Source of the DNA: Prolixibacter bellariivorans ATCC BAA-1284
GTDB taxonomy: Bacteria > Bacteroidota > Bacteroidia > Bacteroidales > Prolixibacteraceae
Length of the DNA: 64,000 nucleotides
Direction of reading: 5' to 3'
NCBI RefSeq assembly: GCF_000621705.1
Contig: NZ_JHXO01000006.1
Span: 248,001 to 312,000, forward strand
Shown here: positions 43,552 through 53,285 of the stretch, piece by piece
Position numbering within the stretch: position 1 is the stretch's first letter
Layout of the letters: the number at the start of each line of letters is the position of its first letter
The notes under the pieces: model-generated
What the model saw: only the letters and a program-made list of their open reading frames with translations
Database searches by the model: none
Told to the model about the DNA's origin: nothing
Translations under genes and position numbers: made by a program

Positions 43552-46500
43552 TTAGAACGTAAGGTTAACACCGAAAGTGAAGGTGCGTGGCTTTGGATAT
43601 TGTGTGTAATCAATTCCCAGGGAGGGAACACCATCTTGGTTGGCATCAGTATTCACTTCCGGATCGTAACCGGAGTAGTTGGTTATGAGTGCCAGATTGT
43701 TCCCTGTAACATAGATACGCGCACTGCTCAGCCAATCGAGTTTTTTTGCGTCAAATGTGTACCCGACTGTAATGTTTGATAATCTTAAAAATGAAGCGTC
43801 TTCAATAAAACGGGAGGAGAAAGCATTGGAGTTGTCAGGGCTTTCATTTGAATAAAGTACCTCCTGGATGACATTGTATCCTTTGTCAAGCGCTCCTTTT
43901 GTGAACAAGGCATTTGCTGTATTATTGTACACCTTGTTTCCATGAGATCCATACCAGAACATGCTAAAGTCAAAACCTTTGAACTGGAGTTTAGAAGTCA
44001 GACTGTATGTGAAGTCAGGCAAGGCCGATCCCAGGTAATCTTTTACTTCATTACCTTCTCCATCTGTTTTATAAACGCTTTTGCCGTTGGAATCGAATCC
44101 CTGAAACATCATCCCATAGAAAGTTCCAATGGGCTCTCCGTTGGTAATGATTTGGACTCGGGTATCTGAAAGTCCTTGGCCACTTGCATTACCCGTTTCG
44201 ATAAGTTTGACCGGGAGGTTTTTCACCTCATTCTTGATGTAGGAGAAATTACCTCCTATCTCCAATGTTAAATCTTTTTTCTGAAAAAGAAGCCCATTGA
44301 GTGAAAGTTCAATACCGTTGTTGATGATGTTTAGATTCGGAACATTTTGCCATTGATCGGCTGTCGGAGCAGGTTCTTGAGAGGTTATGTCCAACAACAC
44401 ATCATAGGTTCGCTTACGAAAATAATCGATGGTACCGGATAAACGATTATTCCAAAAACCAAAGTCCAGCCCAAAATCCGTTTGTTCAGTAGTTTCCCAC
44501 TGAATATTTGGATTTGGAGTTCGAATGTAAGTAATTCCGGGAATGAGTGCACCATTGGCGTACCCATTGGCGTCATTGTGTGTTCCTACTGATAATAGCG
44601 ATATTTTATCTTCAATTTCTTGGTTCCCGGTACGTCCCCAACCCAATCGCAGTTTTAGGTTACTAATGATCGTTGAGCTGCTTAGAAAATCTTCCTGAGA
44701 AAGTCTCCATGCCAGGGCTGCAGAAGGGAAAAACCCGTATTTTTTGTTCTTGCCGAATTTGGATGAACCATCATAGCGGCCAGTGAAGGTAAACAAGTAT
44801 TTCTGCTTATAATTGTAGTTGATCCTGCCAAAGAAGGACTGGAGTTCACTTTCTTTAGCAGAAGATGAAACATCGGCATTGGAAAAGTTACCGTAACCTA
44901 AATTATTTGTGTACTTGATATCTTCCGATTCAAAACCGTTGACTTTGGTATTGTGTGTGGTTAGCTTAATGTATTGATATTCCTGACCAAGCAGGAAGTT
45001 AAATGAATGGTCTTTGCCGACGTCCATCAGGTAGGTAAGGTAGTTGTTGACCATCCGGTTGTTGGCTGTGATATTGTTAATATTAGCCTCTCCTTTATTA
45101 GATAGGTATGACAATTGTTTATTCTGGTTAACCCTACGTTCTGCATTGGTACGATCAAATCCAATATTGATTTTATATTTTAAATCCTTGATAATTTCAT
45201 ATTCTGCAGATGTGTTTGCCAATATACGGTCCGTCTGCGTACGGTCATCTATTAATTTAATCATGGCTACCGGGTTGCGCTGATCGATGGCATGTTGGTA
45301 GTAAGTTCCGTCTTCGTTATAGATTGGATAGGTAGGATTCAGCTTCAATGCTGTCAGAATGAGGTCTCCTTCGTAACCTGAACCACTCGATTCCGTAATC
45401 GGAGCACGCATATCTTCGATATGAGAAACGGTCAGGTTGGCATCCAGTTTCAGTCTTCCATTAAAAGCTTTTTGCGATACTTTAATGTTACCGTTCATTT
45501 TCTTCATACCGGTCGATTTCACGATACCTTCCTGATCGAGGTATGCAAATGAAGAGCGATAAGTGAAGTTCTCAGTTCCGCCACCATAACTAAGATTATG
45601 GCTTTGCGTAATAGCAGTTGTGAAGATCTCATCCTGCCAGTTCGTACTGGCACCCAGGTCGAGCAATTTGCTCCCATCGGCCTTTGTGTAGCTCCGAAAT
45701 TCGCTTGGACTAAGTATATCGAGCTTTTTGCTAATTTGCGATACCCCCAGATAACCATCATAGGTAATGGTTCCTTTTCCTTGCTTACCTTTCTTGGTGG
45801 TGATAATGATAACACCATTGGCACCACGGGCACCATATATCGCTGTGGAAGAGGCATCCTTCAGGATGTCGATTGATTCGATGTCGTCCGGGTTCAGGAA
45901 ACTGATAGGGTTCAGGTTTGAACCACTACCATAACCAGCGGCAGAACCTCCGGTAGGAGTGATGTTGGCATTGTCCAATGGTACGCCGTCAACGACATAC
46001 AAAGGAGTTTGTCCTGAACGGATAGAGTTGGAACCACGGATTCGTACAGTCATTCCGGTTCCCGGCTCACCACTGTTTTGAGTAATGTTGACGCCCGAAA
46101 CGCGTCCCTGCATCATTTCGACCGGAGAGGTGGCCACACTTTTGTTCATGTTATCCGCGGTCAGCCGGTCAGTGGCACCTGTCAGGTCGCTTTTGCGCTG
46201 AACACCGTAACCAACAGCTACAACCTCACCCAACTGAGTAGTTTCGGGCTTCATGATAATATTGAAGGTAGTCAGTTCTCCAATCGGCACCACCTGTGTG
46301 GAATAGCCAATGAAAGAGAATGAAAGATTTTTGGCATCCGCCGGAATGTCAAGCGAAAATTTACCATCAATATCGGTTACGGTACCGGTGGTTGTACCCG
46401 GAATAACCACTGTTACTCCCGGCAGTGCCATCCCGTCTTCATCAACAACAGTTCCCGAAATGGTTTTTTGTTGTTGGCCGAAAGTCGATACTTTCGGCAT

Positions 46501-46875
46501 TTTGGGAGATTGTTCCGGCGCTTTAATGACGATCTGACGATCGTAGATTTTGTAAGTATTACCGGTTTTCCTGAAAACCTGATCGAGAATATCCTGAACA
46601 GATTCATTCCGGGCACGAACAGAAACCGTCCGGTTCAAATCGACAGCATTTTCATTATAAATCAGGATAAATTCACTGTTGTTTTCAATTTGATCGAAAA
46701 CCTGTTTAACAGTGACAGATCTCAGGTTGAAGTTAAACATTACTTCCTGTGAGTAGCTTGTTGCCGCGTAGGTTGAGAGGGCGGCAAAAACGAAGACAAC
46801 TAATAGCTTCATTTTGAGCAACAGATTAGGTGTACCCCCGGATGAAGGGCACAATTTCCTACAAATTTTTTTCAT
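43552..46875 (-). CDS. SusC/RagA-family TonB-dependent receptor with STN domain
   Basis: 1107 residues. After a signal peptide (MKLLVVFVFAALSTYAATSYS region) comes a secretin/TonB short N-terminal (STN) domain at about 50-115, which contacts the FecR anti-sigma factor. Next come the CarboxypepD_reg-like domain (ISGTVVDEDGMALPGVTV), the plug with VDGVPLDN and GARGANGVIIITTKKG, and the 22-strand barrel ending in FGVNLTF. The STN domain shows that this importer also signals substrate presence to the FecR/sigma pair encoded upstream. Confidence 0.95.
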   Translation of the reverse strand: MKKICRKLCPSSGGTPNLLLKMKLLVVFVFAALSTYAATSYSQEVMFNFNLRSVTVKQVFDQIENNSEFILIYNENAVDLNRTVSVRARNESVQDILDQVFRKTGNTYKIYDRQIVIKAPEQSPKMPKVSTFGQQQKTISGTVVDEDGMALPGVTVVIPGTTTGTVTDIDGKFSLDIPADAKNLSFSFIGYSTQVVPIGELTTFNIIMKPETTQLGEVVAVGYGVQRKSDLTGATDRLTADNMNKSVATSPVEMMQGRVSGVNITQNSGEPGTGMTVRIRGSNSIRSGQTPLYVVDGVPLDNANITPTGGSAAGYGSGSNLNPISFLNPDDIESIDILKDASSTAIYGARGANGVIIITTKKGKQGKGTITYDGYLGVSQISKKLDILSPSEFRSYTKADGSKLLDLGASTNWQDEIFTTAITQSHNLSYGGGTENFTYRSSFAYLDQEGIVKSTGMKKMNGNIKVSQKAFNGRLKLDANLTVSHIEDMRAPITESSGSGYEGDLILTALKLNPTYPIYNEDGTYYQHAIDQRNPVAMIKLIDDRTQTDRILANTSAEYEIIKDLKYKINIGFDRTNAERRVNQNKQLSYLSNKGEANINNITANNRMVNNYLTYLMDVGKDHSFNFLLGQEYQYIKLTTHNTKVNGFESEDIKYTNNLGYGNFSNADVSSSAKESELQSFFGRINYNYKQKYLFTFTGRYDGSSKFGKNKKYGFFPSAALAWRLSQEDFLSSSTIISNLKLRLGWGRTGNQEIEDKISLLSVGTHNDANGYANGALIPGITYIRTPNPNIQWETTEQTDFGLDFGFWNNRLSGTIDYFRKRTYDVLLDITSQEPAPTADQWQNVPNLNIINNGIELSLNGLLFQKKDLTLEIGGNFSYIKNEVKNLPVKLIETGNASGQGLSDTRVQIITNGEPIGTFYGMMFQGFDSNGKSVYKTDGEGNEVKDYLGSALPDFTYSLTSKLQFKGFDFSMFWYGSHGNKVYNNTANALFTKGALDKGYNVIQEVLYSNESPDNSNAFSSRFIEDASFLRLSNITVGYTFDAKKLDWLSSARIYVTGNNLALITNYSGYDPEVNTDANQDGVPSLGIDYTQYPKPRTFTFGVNLTF

Positions 46876-46919
46876 ACATTTGGACTGTTAATGTGAAACT
46901 TATGTTACATTGATTTTCA

Positions 46920-46951
46920 GAAGGCTGGGAGTTGGCAGACTCCCGGCCTTC
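46920..46951 (-). terminator. Hairpin between fecR and susC
   Basis: GAAGGC-GGGAGT and ACTCCC-GCCTTC form a 13-bp stem with one mismatch and a six-base loop, seven bases past the fecR-like stop. It has no T run, so it may be a weak terminator. It implies that susC has its own promoter. Confidence 0.5.
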
Positions 46952-46957
46952 ATTGTT

Positions 46958-48196
46958 CTAATTTCTCGGATTTAATTCATTTACTTTTTGATTAACGATT
47001 ACCTGATTGCCCGAAATCCGGTAATCGATTGGTACGATATCTGATATGGTTGTTAACACCTGGTTTAATGAATCTTTAAGATCCAATTTCCCGGCAATTA
47101 ACTCCGATGACGGGAAAGGCCGTCGGTAGATGAATTTAACATTGTAATATCTTTCCAGCCTTTTAAATACATCGTCAATTCGTTGTCCCGAAAATTGATA
47201 CCAGCCATGTATCCAGGTAATGTATTGGTCGGCATTCGGTTCGGGAACGACTTTAAAAGCTTTGTTTGTTTTATCGAACGAGGCTTTGTGTCCCGGCATC
47301 ATAACAATCTCTTTGTTCAGCAGATCGATTCCCTCAGCTTTTTTCAATGAGACCTCTCCATCGAGTAAGACCGTTTCAATATTTTCGTCAGAATCATAAG
47401 CTGAGATATTGAAACGAGTTCCGATGTCTTTTACGATGATTCCCTCGACACTCACCTCAAACGGCTGCTTATCGTTATGTTTTACTTCAAAATAGGCCTC
47501 ACCAGTGAGGTAAACCAGGCGCTTTTTCCCGGTGAAACGTGTTGGGAAAGCAAATTTACTTCCGGCATTCAACCAAACTTTTGTCCCATCGGTCAGTTCG
47601 ATGTAGCTCTTCTTCCCGTAAGGGATTGTTACTTCGTTTAGTCCCTGTCCGTTGTTATGTGCATCAAGTTGGGCCATGTTGATGACACTGTCGTTATCGA
47701 TTTTTATTGCATCATCTGTATTATCAACCCGAATCGAGGATTCGTTTTTGCGAAGCGCAATATGCTGGCCGTTTGACAGGACCAGTTTAGCATCATTTCC
47801 GCCTTGTGTTGCTGAATTCTCAGAAAAATGGTAGATGCTGTCATCATTTCGTAGAACATGGTAACCAACACCTGCCAGAAACAGGGCAAAAACGACAACG
47901 GCGGCATATTTCAGGTATCCTCCAAAACGGATGAACTGCTTTCGTCGATTTATATTCTTGTTGTACTGTTGAATTTCGTTCCAAAGTTCATGTACAGTAG
48001 CAGACTGAGAATTTGTTCCATTCTCATGTAAAAAGAGGATGATTTTCCGTGCTCTTTGCACTTTCTCCTCAAATTCAGGAAACTGATTGGTATACTCTTT
48101 CCATTTTTCTTGTTTCTTTCCGTGCAGTATCCAAGCCCTAAAATGCTTGTTGTCAATTAGTTCCTCGGTGGTGTATTTTAGGTACTTAAGTTTCAA
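46958..48196 (-). CDS. FecR-family anti-sigma factor
   Basis: 412 residues. The cytoplasmic N-terminus (about 1-90) contains FRAWILHGKKQEKWKEY. A single membrane segment lies near 90-110 (YLKYAAVVVFALFLAGVGY), then the periplasmic FecR domain (VTIPYGKKSYIELTDGTKVWLNAGSKF broken by family-typical turns, YLTGEAYFEV) and a C-terminal DUF4974-like domain (SGQRIDDVFKRLERYYNV). It holds the ECF sigma factor inactive until the STN domain of SusC signals. Confidence 0.92.
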   Translation of the reverse strand: MKLKYLKYTTEELIDNKHFRAWILHGKKQEKWKEYTNQFPEFEEKVQRARKIILFLHENGTNSQSATVHELWNEIQQYNKNINRRKQFIRFGGYLKYAAVVVFALFLAGVGYHVLRNDDSIYHFSENSATQGGNDAKLVLSNGQHIALRKNESSIRVDNTDDAIKIDNDSVINMAQLDAHNNGQGLNEVTIPYGKKSYIELTDGTKVWLNAGSKFAFPTRFTGKKRLVYLTGEAYFEVKHNDKQPFEVSVEGIIVKDIGTRFNISAYDSDENIETVLLDGEVSLKKAEGIDLLNKEIVMMPGHKASFDKTNKAFKVVPEPNADQYITWIHGWYQFSGQRIDDVFKRLERYYNVKFIYRRPFPSSELIAGKLDLKDSLNQVLTTISDIVPIDYRISGNQVIVNQKVNELNPRN

Positions 48197-48202
48197 TTGA
48201 AT

Positions 48203-48239
48203 GTGTCTTTACAGTTATGCTTTTAAGTAATAAAGACAC
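48203..48239. repeat. Hairpin between sigma factor and anti-sigma factor genes
   Basis: GTGTCTTTA (48203-48211) and TAAAGACAC (48231-48239) pair exactly around 19 bases. It lies six bases before the fecR-like start on the transcript, so it could limit FecR translation. Confidence 0.5.
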
Positions 48240-48292
48240 GATGGGGTAGTTTGTGGACAGAAAATTTTAAAAAAAATTAAAGTTAATTAACA

Positions 48293-48874
48293 TTAACATG
48301 ACTTCAGTAAAAAGAAAAGCATAATGTCGCTTGCGCTGAGTACTTCTCTGAGTGTTCTCAATGCTCTGAAAACCATCTTTCTGGCTGAGTCATACCTAAT
48401 GGACATGATGTCACAAATTTCAGGGTAATCAAGTTCACAGGTAAAACGATAAAAAAGGATCTCGCGTAGCCTCGGAGAGAGTTCATTTAGTCCTTTTAAA
48501 AGTAATTGTTCGTTTCGTTCCCTGTTTTCACGTTCAATTAGGTCTTCCTCATGCGAATATACCGATGAAAATTTCGGTTCGGTTATTTCTGTTACCTGGT
48601 GTAAGGATTTCTGGTCTTTTTGTAATGTTTTTATTATTTTGTTTTTCAGTGATTTAAGAAGATAGAACCGGATATTGTCTGTGTCACCAAGACTTTCTCT
48701 ATTCCTGATTAAATCGAAAAAAAGTTCTTGAATAGCATCTTTAATTAAATCTTCATCCCTGGAAAACTTCCGACCATAGCGAAATAGTAGATCGATGTGA
48801 TGATGGTAAATATGGGAAAGAGCATAATCTTTGCTCGATTTGAAGTCATTCCATATTTTGCGATCATCTGTCAT
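48293..48874 (-). CDS. ECF-type RNA polymerase sigma factor
   Basis: 193 residues. Sigma region 2 covers about 20-95 (LFRYGRKFSRDEDLIKDAIQ and FFDLIRNRESLG), and region 4 covers about 130-180 (LSPRLREILFYRF, CDIMSIRYDSARKMVFRALRTL, a helix-turn-helix). It directs transcription of the polysaccharide locus when released by FecR. The 193 bases upstream hold no recognisable box; an inverted repeat GCGTTGTTAACAACGC (48892-48907) may be an operator. Confidence 0.92.
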   Translation of the reverse strand: MTDDRKIWNDFKSSKDYALSHIYHHHIDLLFRYGRKFSRDEDLIKDAIQELFFDLIRNRESLGDTDNIRFYLLKSLKNKIIKTLQKDQKSLHQVTEITEPKFSSVYSHEEDLIERENRERNEQLLLKGLNELSPRLREILFYRFTCELDYPEICDIMSIRYDSARKMVFRALRTLREVLSASDIMLFFLLKSC

Positions 48875-49067
48875 CGAGAGAAATGCGTTGTTAACAACGC
48901 TAAATATAGGACTTTTCCTTAGAATATAACAGTGAAGTTAGATGTTTGCCGTGTGCGAAAACAGTATTATTACATGTTAAATAACAGGAAGTTACCGTAT
49001 GTGGATGTCGCTTAAAGTCCTGTTCGAAAAGTAGAATAAGGGCACAATTTTGATGGCAAATTTCAGT

Positions 49068-49832
49068 CTAATCTTCTTTATTCCGTACGTAAATCAGGTT
49101 TGATTTACCTCTCTGATTAGCACGTTGCTCAATCTCGAATTTGTTAATTGAGTTAATTAGTGGAGTCAATTTCTGATAGCCAAAGTTACGAGGATCGAAA
49201 TTAGGCTGTTTCTTGAGTAGCAACGATCCAACATCACCCATAAATGCCCATCCGTCTTCATCAGCGGTATCGTTAATCGTTGATTCGATTAAGCGAATTA
49301 CTTTGCCCGTGATTCTGTCAAACGTCTTTTTCTTTTGAGGTTTTCCTTTCGTACCGGCAATTTCGTCAGCTTTGGAATCGGTGTCGGAATCTTCCTGCAA
49401 GATTTCGATATAAATGAATTTGTCACAAGCTACAATGAAAGGATCGGGTGTTTTCTTTTCGCCCATGCCGTAAACTTTCATTCCAGCCTCCCGGAGACGG
49501 GTAGCAAGTCGGGTAAAATCACTATCGCTCGAAACCAGGAAGAATCCGTCGACTTTCTTGGAGTAAAGAATATCCATCGCATCGATAATCATGGCCGAAT
49601 CGGTAGCATTTTTACCGGTGGTGTAGCTGTATTGTTGAATAGGGGTGATGGCATTTTCAAGAAGAACTATTTTCCAGCCGGCAAGGTTCGGGCGTGTCCA
49701 GTCGCCGTAAATGCGTTTGATGGTAGCATTACCGTATTTGGCAATTTCCTGCATCATTTCTTTAACGCGTTTGCCGGGAACATTGTCGCCATCAATTAAT
49801 ACAGCCAGTTTTGTCTCGTCTGAAGGATTCAT
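49068..49832 (-). CDS. NYN-domain protein with C-terminal OST-HTH/LOTUS-like domain
   Basis: 254 residues. The N-terminal PIN-like NYN (LabA/DUF88) nuclease domain shows its acidic residues in VLIDGDNVPG, DSAMIIDAMDI and LVSSDSDFTRLA. After a lysine-rich linker a C-terminal winged-helix-like domain (FDRITGKVIRLIESTI, WAFMGDVGSLLLKKQPNFDPRNFGY) resembles the OST-HTH/LOTUS fold that binds RNA. The pairing suggests an RNA-guided or RNA-binding ribonuclease; its target is unknown. Single gene. Confidence 0.85.
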   Translation of the reverse strand: MNPSDETKLAVLIDGDNVPGKRVKEMMQEIAKYGNATIKRIYGDWTRPNLAGWKIVLLENAITPIQQYSYTTGKNATDSAMIIDAMDILYSKKVDGFFLVSSDSDFTRLATRLREAGMKVYGMGEKKTPDPFIVACDKFIYIEILQEDSDTDSKADEIAGTKGKPQKKKTFDRITGKVIRLIESTINDTADEDGWAFMGDVGSLLLKKQPNFDPRNFGYQKLTPLINSINKFEIEQRANQRGKSNLIYVRNKED

Positions 49833-49890
49833 ATTTGTGTTGTTAGCAGATGAATGGATGTTCGTTCCTCAAATGTTTCAGAAAAACGGA

Positions 49891-50466
49891 TCAGTCTTTC
49901 CATACGATTTTGTCTTCGATAGATTCTCTTCCATTTGCCGGAAACGGGCGGTTAGCATAACCCAGGAATAGAAAGCCCATCGATTTCTGGTTTGGTTTCA
50001 AATCAAGAGGATTGCCCAATAGATTACTAAACGGTGGAGTAGCCCAAAAAGCACTTAAACCAGCCGCAGTGGCTGACAGCCAGATGTTTTGAACTGCCAT
50101 AGAGACAGCGGCCATTTCTTCCCATTCGGGAAGACGGTGTTCTGCATCGAGATTGGCGACAATGGCAATAGCTACCGGCGCTTTCCGGAAATGTAAAGCA
50201 AACTTGTTCACTTTATCGGCAGGAACGTCGGCCCCGTTTTGTTGCGCCTGTTCAAGTGTGTCTTTAACTTCGGCAACGAACTTTTCTCTGCCTTCGCCAC
50301 TGTAAACAATGAATCTCCAGGGCTCGGTCTTTTTGTGATTGGGAGCCCAGTTGCCATTTTCAAGCAACTGCCTGATGAGTTCTTTTGGAACTTCCTTGTC
50401 GTTAAAAAAACGGGTTGGATGTGTTCTTCTCTCTTTGATTAATCGGGTAATATCTTCCAGGTTCAT
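49891..50466 (-). CDS. Nitroreductase family protein
   Basis: 191 residues. The FMN-binding fold begins IKERRTHPTRFF, with WAPNHKKTEPWRF (FMN contacts), AVSMAVQNIWLSATAAGL and GFLFLGYA. Family members reduce nitro groups, quinones or flavins with NAD(P)H. Length is typical of the short YdjA-like group. 58 bases separate it from the NYN gene. Confidence 0.88.
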   Translation of the reverse strand: MNLEDITRLIKERRTHPTRFFNDKEVPKELIRQLLENGNWAPNHKKTEPWRFIVYSGEGREKFVAEVKDTLEQAQQNGADVPADKVNKFALHFRKAPVAIAIVANLDAEHRLPEWEEMAAVSMAVQNIWLSATAAGLSAFWATPPFSNLLGNPLDLKPNQKSMGFLFLGYANRPFPANGRESIEDKIVWKD

Positions 50467-50560
50467 TTTAACTTGTTTTAGGGTATTTCGTATATAAAAC
50501 AGTCAAAAAGGTCAGAGGTTTCGTTTTTCCATTGTTCCCACTTGGAAAGGGCTATTTTCG

Positions 50561-51871
50561 TCAGTCTTCGGAATAAACAGATTCCGGATTTTTCTTTTTC
50601 TCAGTGGCTTTGTAGAGGTATTCCATCATATACGATGCCGCAATAATTCCCAGAGAAATCATCATTCCAGTGAAGTTATTGTTCAGTTGGTTTTTCAACA
50701 GAAAGAGAAAAGCGATTGTACACATCGTAAAACCGGCAATTGATATATACCGCTTGGAAGCGGTCTCTTTGTATAACCTGACGTTAGCCAGGTTGACAAT
50801 CGCAAAAATGATGAGGAAGCCGGCGCTTCCCGACGTTGAGATGCTTTCCAGGTCAAGGGTGTTCGCAACCAGTAACGTTAAGACCGAAGTAAATAGAAGT
50901 CCCACAGGTTGGTTCCAGAAATGTTTGGTGAACTCGTGCGGTAGTTCGTCATCTATTCCTAGTTCATAGTTAACACGGCTTCCGCCGAAAAGAGTCGAAT
51001 TGATGGCGGTGAAGGTTGAAATCATGGCTGCCAGCGTGATGATGGTAAATCCCACTTGTCCCAGTTGCGGTTTGGCGGCTTCGGCTAAAACATATTCCTG
51101 AGCCTTCTGAATTTTATCGAACGTGAGTGAAGCTACTGTAACGAATGAAATAAGCACATAGAGTAAAATGACAATGGAAATAGCGATGAAATAAGCTCTG
51201 GGAATATTTCTTTTTGGATTTACGATGTTGGGTGAGGCATTGGCAATTAACTCGAAACCTTCGTATGCAACAAAAATAACCATACCGCCACTGAATAATT
51301 TGACCGGTCCGGTCCAGTTACTGAATTCGAACTGCATCAGATGATTAGCATGAAACAGTCCGTAACCACCTATCAGAATAAATAGCGTGAGAATTGTCAT
51401 TTTGATATAAACAGCAACCGATTCAGCTTCGGCTACAACGCGCACGCTCAGGTAATTTAGGATGGTAGAAAATACAATGATTCCGGTAATAAAAATATGC
51501 TTGTTGAGCGTACTGTCACTGACGATATGAAACAAATTACCGGCATAACTGCCGAATGCTGAAGAATATAGCGAAAGCATGATAATATAGCTTATCCATA
51601 ACAGGTTATTGGTGCCTCCACTGAAAATGGTTTTACCAAATGCCTGGTTGACAAAATTGACCGTTCCACCCTTACTGGGATATTTTAGCGAGAGTTTGGA
51701 GTAAGCATAGGCCGTTAACAAAGTGATGATTCCGGCCAGCATAAATGCGACAGGTGTTCCTCCTTTGCTCAGTGCGATGGCCAGACCGAGAACGGCAAAG
51801 ATACCTCCGCCAACCATGCCTCCAATGCCCATCGAAATAGCTTCGCCTAGTTTTATGTCATCTTTCCTCAT
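50561..51871 (-). CDS. APC-family amino acid permease
   Basis: 436 residues with about 12 membrane segments. The N-terminus has the family's unwound helix motif IGGMVGGGIFAVLG, and helix 6 contains GFELIANASPNI. It is an inner-membrane amino acid or polyamine importer or exchanger; the substrate cannot be read from the sequence. It stands alone between the nitroreductase and MFS genes. Confidence 0.88.
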   Translation of the reverse strand: MRKDDIKLGEAISMGIGGMVGGGIFAVLGLAIALSKGGTPVAFMLAGIITLLTAYAYSKLSLKYPSKGGTVNFVNQAFGKTIFSGGTNNLLWISYIIMLSLYSSAFGSYAGNLFHIVSDSTLNKHIFITGIIVFSTILNYLSVRVVAEAESVAVYIKMTILTLFILIGGYGLFHANHLMQFEFSNWTGPVKLFSGGMVIFVAYEGFELIANASPNIVNPKRNIPRAYFIAISIVILLYVLISFVTVASLTFDKIQKAQEYVLAEAAKPQLGQVGFTIITLAAMISTFTAINSTLFGGSRVNYELGIDDELPHEFTKHFWNQPVGLLFTSVLTLLVANTLDLESISTSGSAGFLIIFAIVNLANVRLYKETASKRYISIAGFTMCTIAFLFLLKNQLNNNFTGMMISLGIIAASYMMEYLYKATEKKKNPESVYSED

Positions 51872-51928
51872 ATACTTTAGAAATTAATTTTGTTTGTAAT
51901 AATACAAATTAGTTTATTGAAAAGTTCC

Positions 51929-53131
51929 TTAAGGTGTTGGTTCCTTTTCGGTTTTTAGCCTGATAACGAACAGCGCAAGTAGTATCATAAAGAAGGCAAC
52001 GCCGGCGCCGGCAAAAAATGCAGTAGTAATTCCTCCGAGAGTGTAAAATACTCCGATGAACAGCGGCCCGAGTGTTTGTCCAAGTCGCAGAACCATACTA
52101 TTGATGGACATGAATGCAGCCCGTTCCTTCATGGGGGCAAAACCAACCAGAAGGTTCTGAATTCCCGGAATGGCCATTCCGTGCCCAAGGCCGAAAGTGA
52201 TAACAGGAATCAGAAGTATTAGCCAGGAAGAAGCGAAGGACATGAAAATCATAGTAATCAAGTAGAAGATAAAACTAAAGATCAGTTGGGTTCGCGGCTT
52301 AAACCATCTGTTAATGCTTTTTAGCTGTGAAGAAGTCAGAGCGGTAACGACGGAGAAACCAGACATCATCAGTCCAATTTGAAGAGCATTGGCGTGTAAT
52401 CTCTTTTCAAGCAAGAGTGGAAAATAGGAGAGGTAGGCTCCATACAAAATGACGAAAATGAGGATATTCATAACAAATAGGCCCCATACATCCCGCTTGT
52501 TAATGTTTTTCCACGTACGTTTCAGGTAAGTTTTTAAGTCGGGTTGCTTGTCGGGTTCCGGATTTTTCAGGCGGGTTAAAACCCAAAAGGCCACAGGGAC
52601 TGCGAGAACAGGCAGTATAAAGGGATATTGCCAACCGTACATGGCCAGTATTCCGCCAATTGCCGGATACGACGCTGTTCCTATACTTAGTACGCTGGCG
52701 TTGTATCCCATGGCAGCTGCACGTTGTTGCCCTGCAAACAAATCGCCAATGATTGTAATGTTCAGGCTTCCTAATGACGCCGCCCCAATACCTTGAATGA
52801 AACGGAGGGCCAGCAAAACATGAAACGAACGAGTGAACATGCAAGCCAGACCTGCTATTCCGAAAAGAAAAAGTGACGGAACCAGAATATTCTTGCGTCC
52901 CAGTCGGTCGGCTAGAATACCGGCAAGCGGAGTTAGTAAAACACCTGGCAGAGTAAAAGAGGTGATGAGTAGCCCGACTTCGGCGGGGCTGATTTTAAAA
53001 TAACGAATAACGTCAGGGAAAGCCGGTGTAATGCTGGCTACACCCATGACGGCCATTAGTGTAATGAAAAAGATGATATGAAGGTTGGGGTTTTTAAGTA
53101 AAGGCGCCGCTTGTTGAGGTTCTTTGCTCAT
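51929..53131 (-). CDS. MFS transporter (DHA1-like)
   Basis: About 400 residues with 12 hydrophobic segments. The loop 2-3 motif GILADRLGRKNIL is the MFS signature, and LRFIQGIGAASLG in helix 4 is typical of drug:H+ antiporters. The start at 53131 (MSKEPQQ) is used; an in-frame ATG at 53146 is possible. Probable efflux pump, substrate unknown. Confidence 0.88.
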   Translation of the reverse strand: MSKEPQQAAPLLKNPNLHIIFFITLMAVMGVASITPAFPDVIRYFKISPAEVGLLITSFTLPGVLLTPLAGILADRLGRKNILVPSLFLFGIAGLACMFTRSFHVLLALRFIQGIGAASLGSLNITIIGDLFAGQQRAAAMGYNASVLSIGTASYPAIGGILAMYGWQYPFILPVLAVPVAFWVLTRLKNPEPDKQPDLKTYLKRTWKNINKRDVWGLFVMNILIFVILYGAYLSYFPLLLEKRLHANALQIGLMMSGFSVVTALTSSQLKSINRWFKPRTQLIFSFIFYLITMIFMSFASSWLILLIPVITFGLGHGMAIPGIQNLLVGFAPMKERAAFMSINSMVLRLGQTLGPLFIGVFYTLGGITTAFFAGAGVAFFMILLALFVIRLKTEKEPTP

Positions 53132-53232
53132 TACGTGTGGTTTCAATTCAGGATTTCTAAGTTAGGGAAATCTGAAAGACGAACAAGTATGGCGAATTGA
53201 GAATAGAAGGTTGGCATGATAAGACGAATACA

Positions 53233-53261
53233 AAAAGGGGAGCTGAATAAACAACTCCCCC
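53233..53261 (-). terminator. Terminator of the porin-glnK-amt transcript
   Basis: GGGGAG and CTCCCC pair around a 12-base loop, with TTTTTG following on the minus strand, 25 bases past the amt stop. Confidence 0.75.
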
Positions 53262-53285
53262 TGTCTTATAACTAACCTATGGCTG

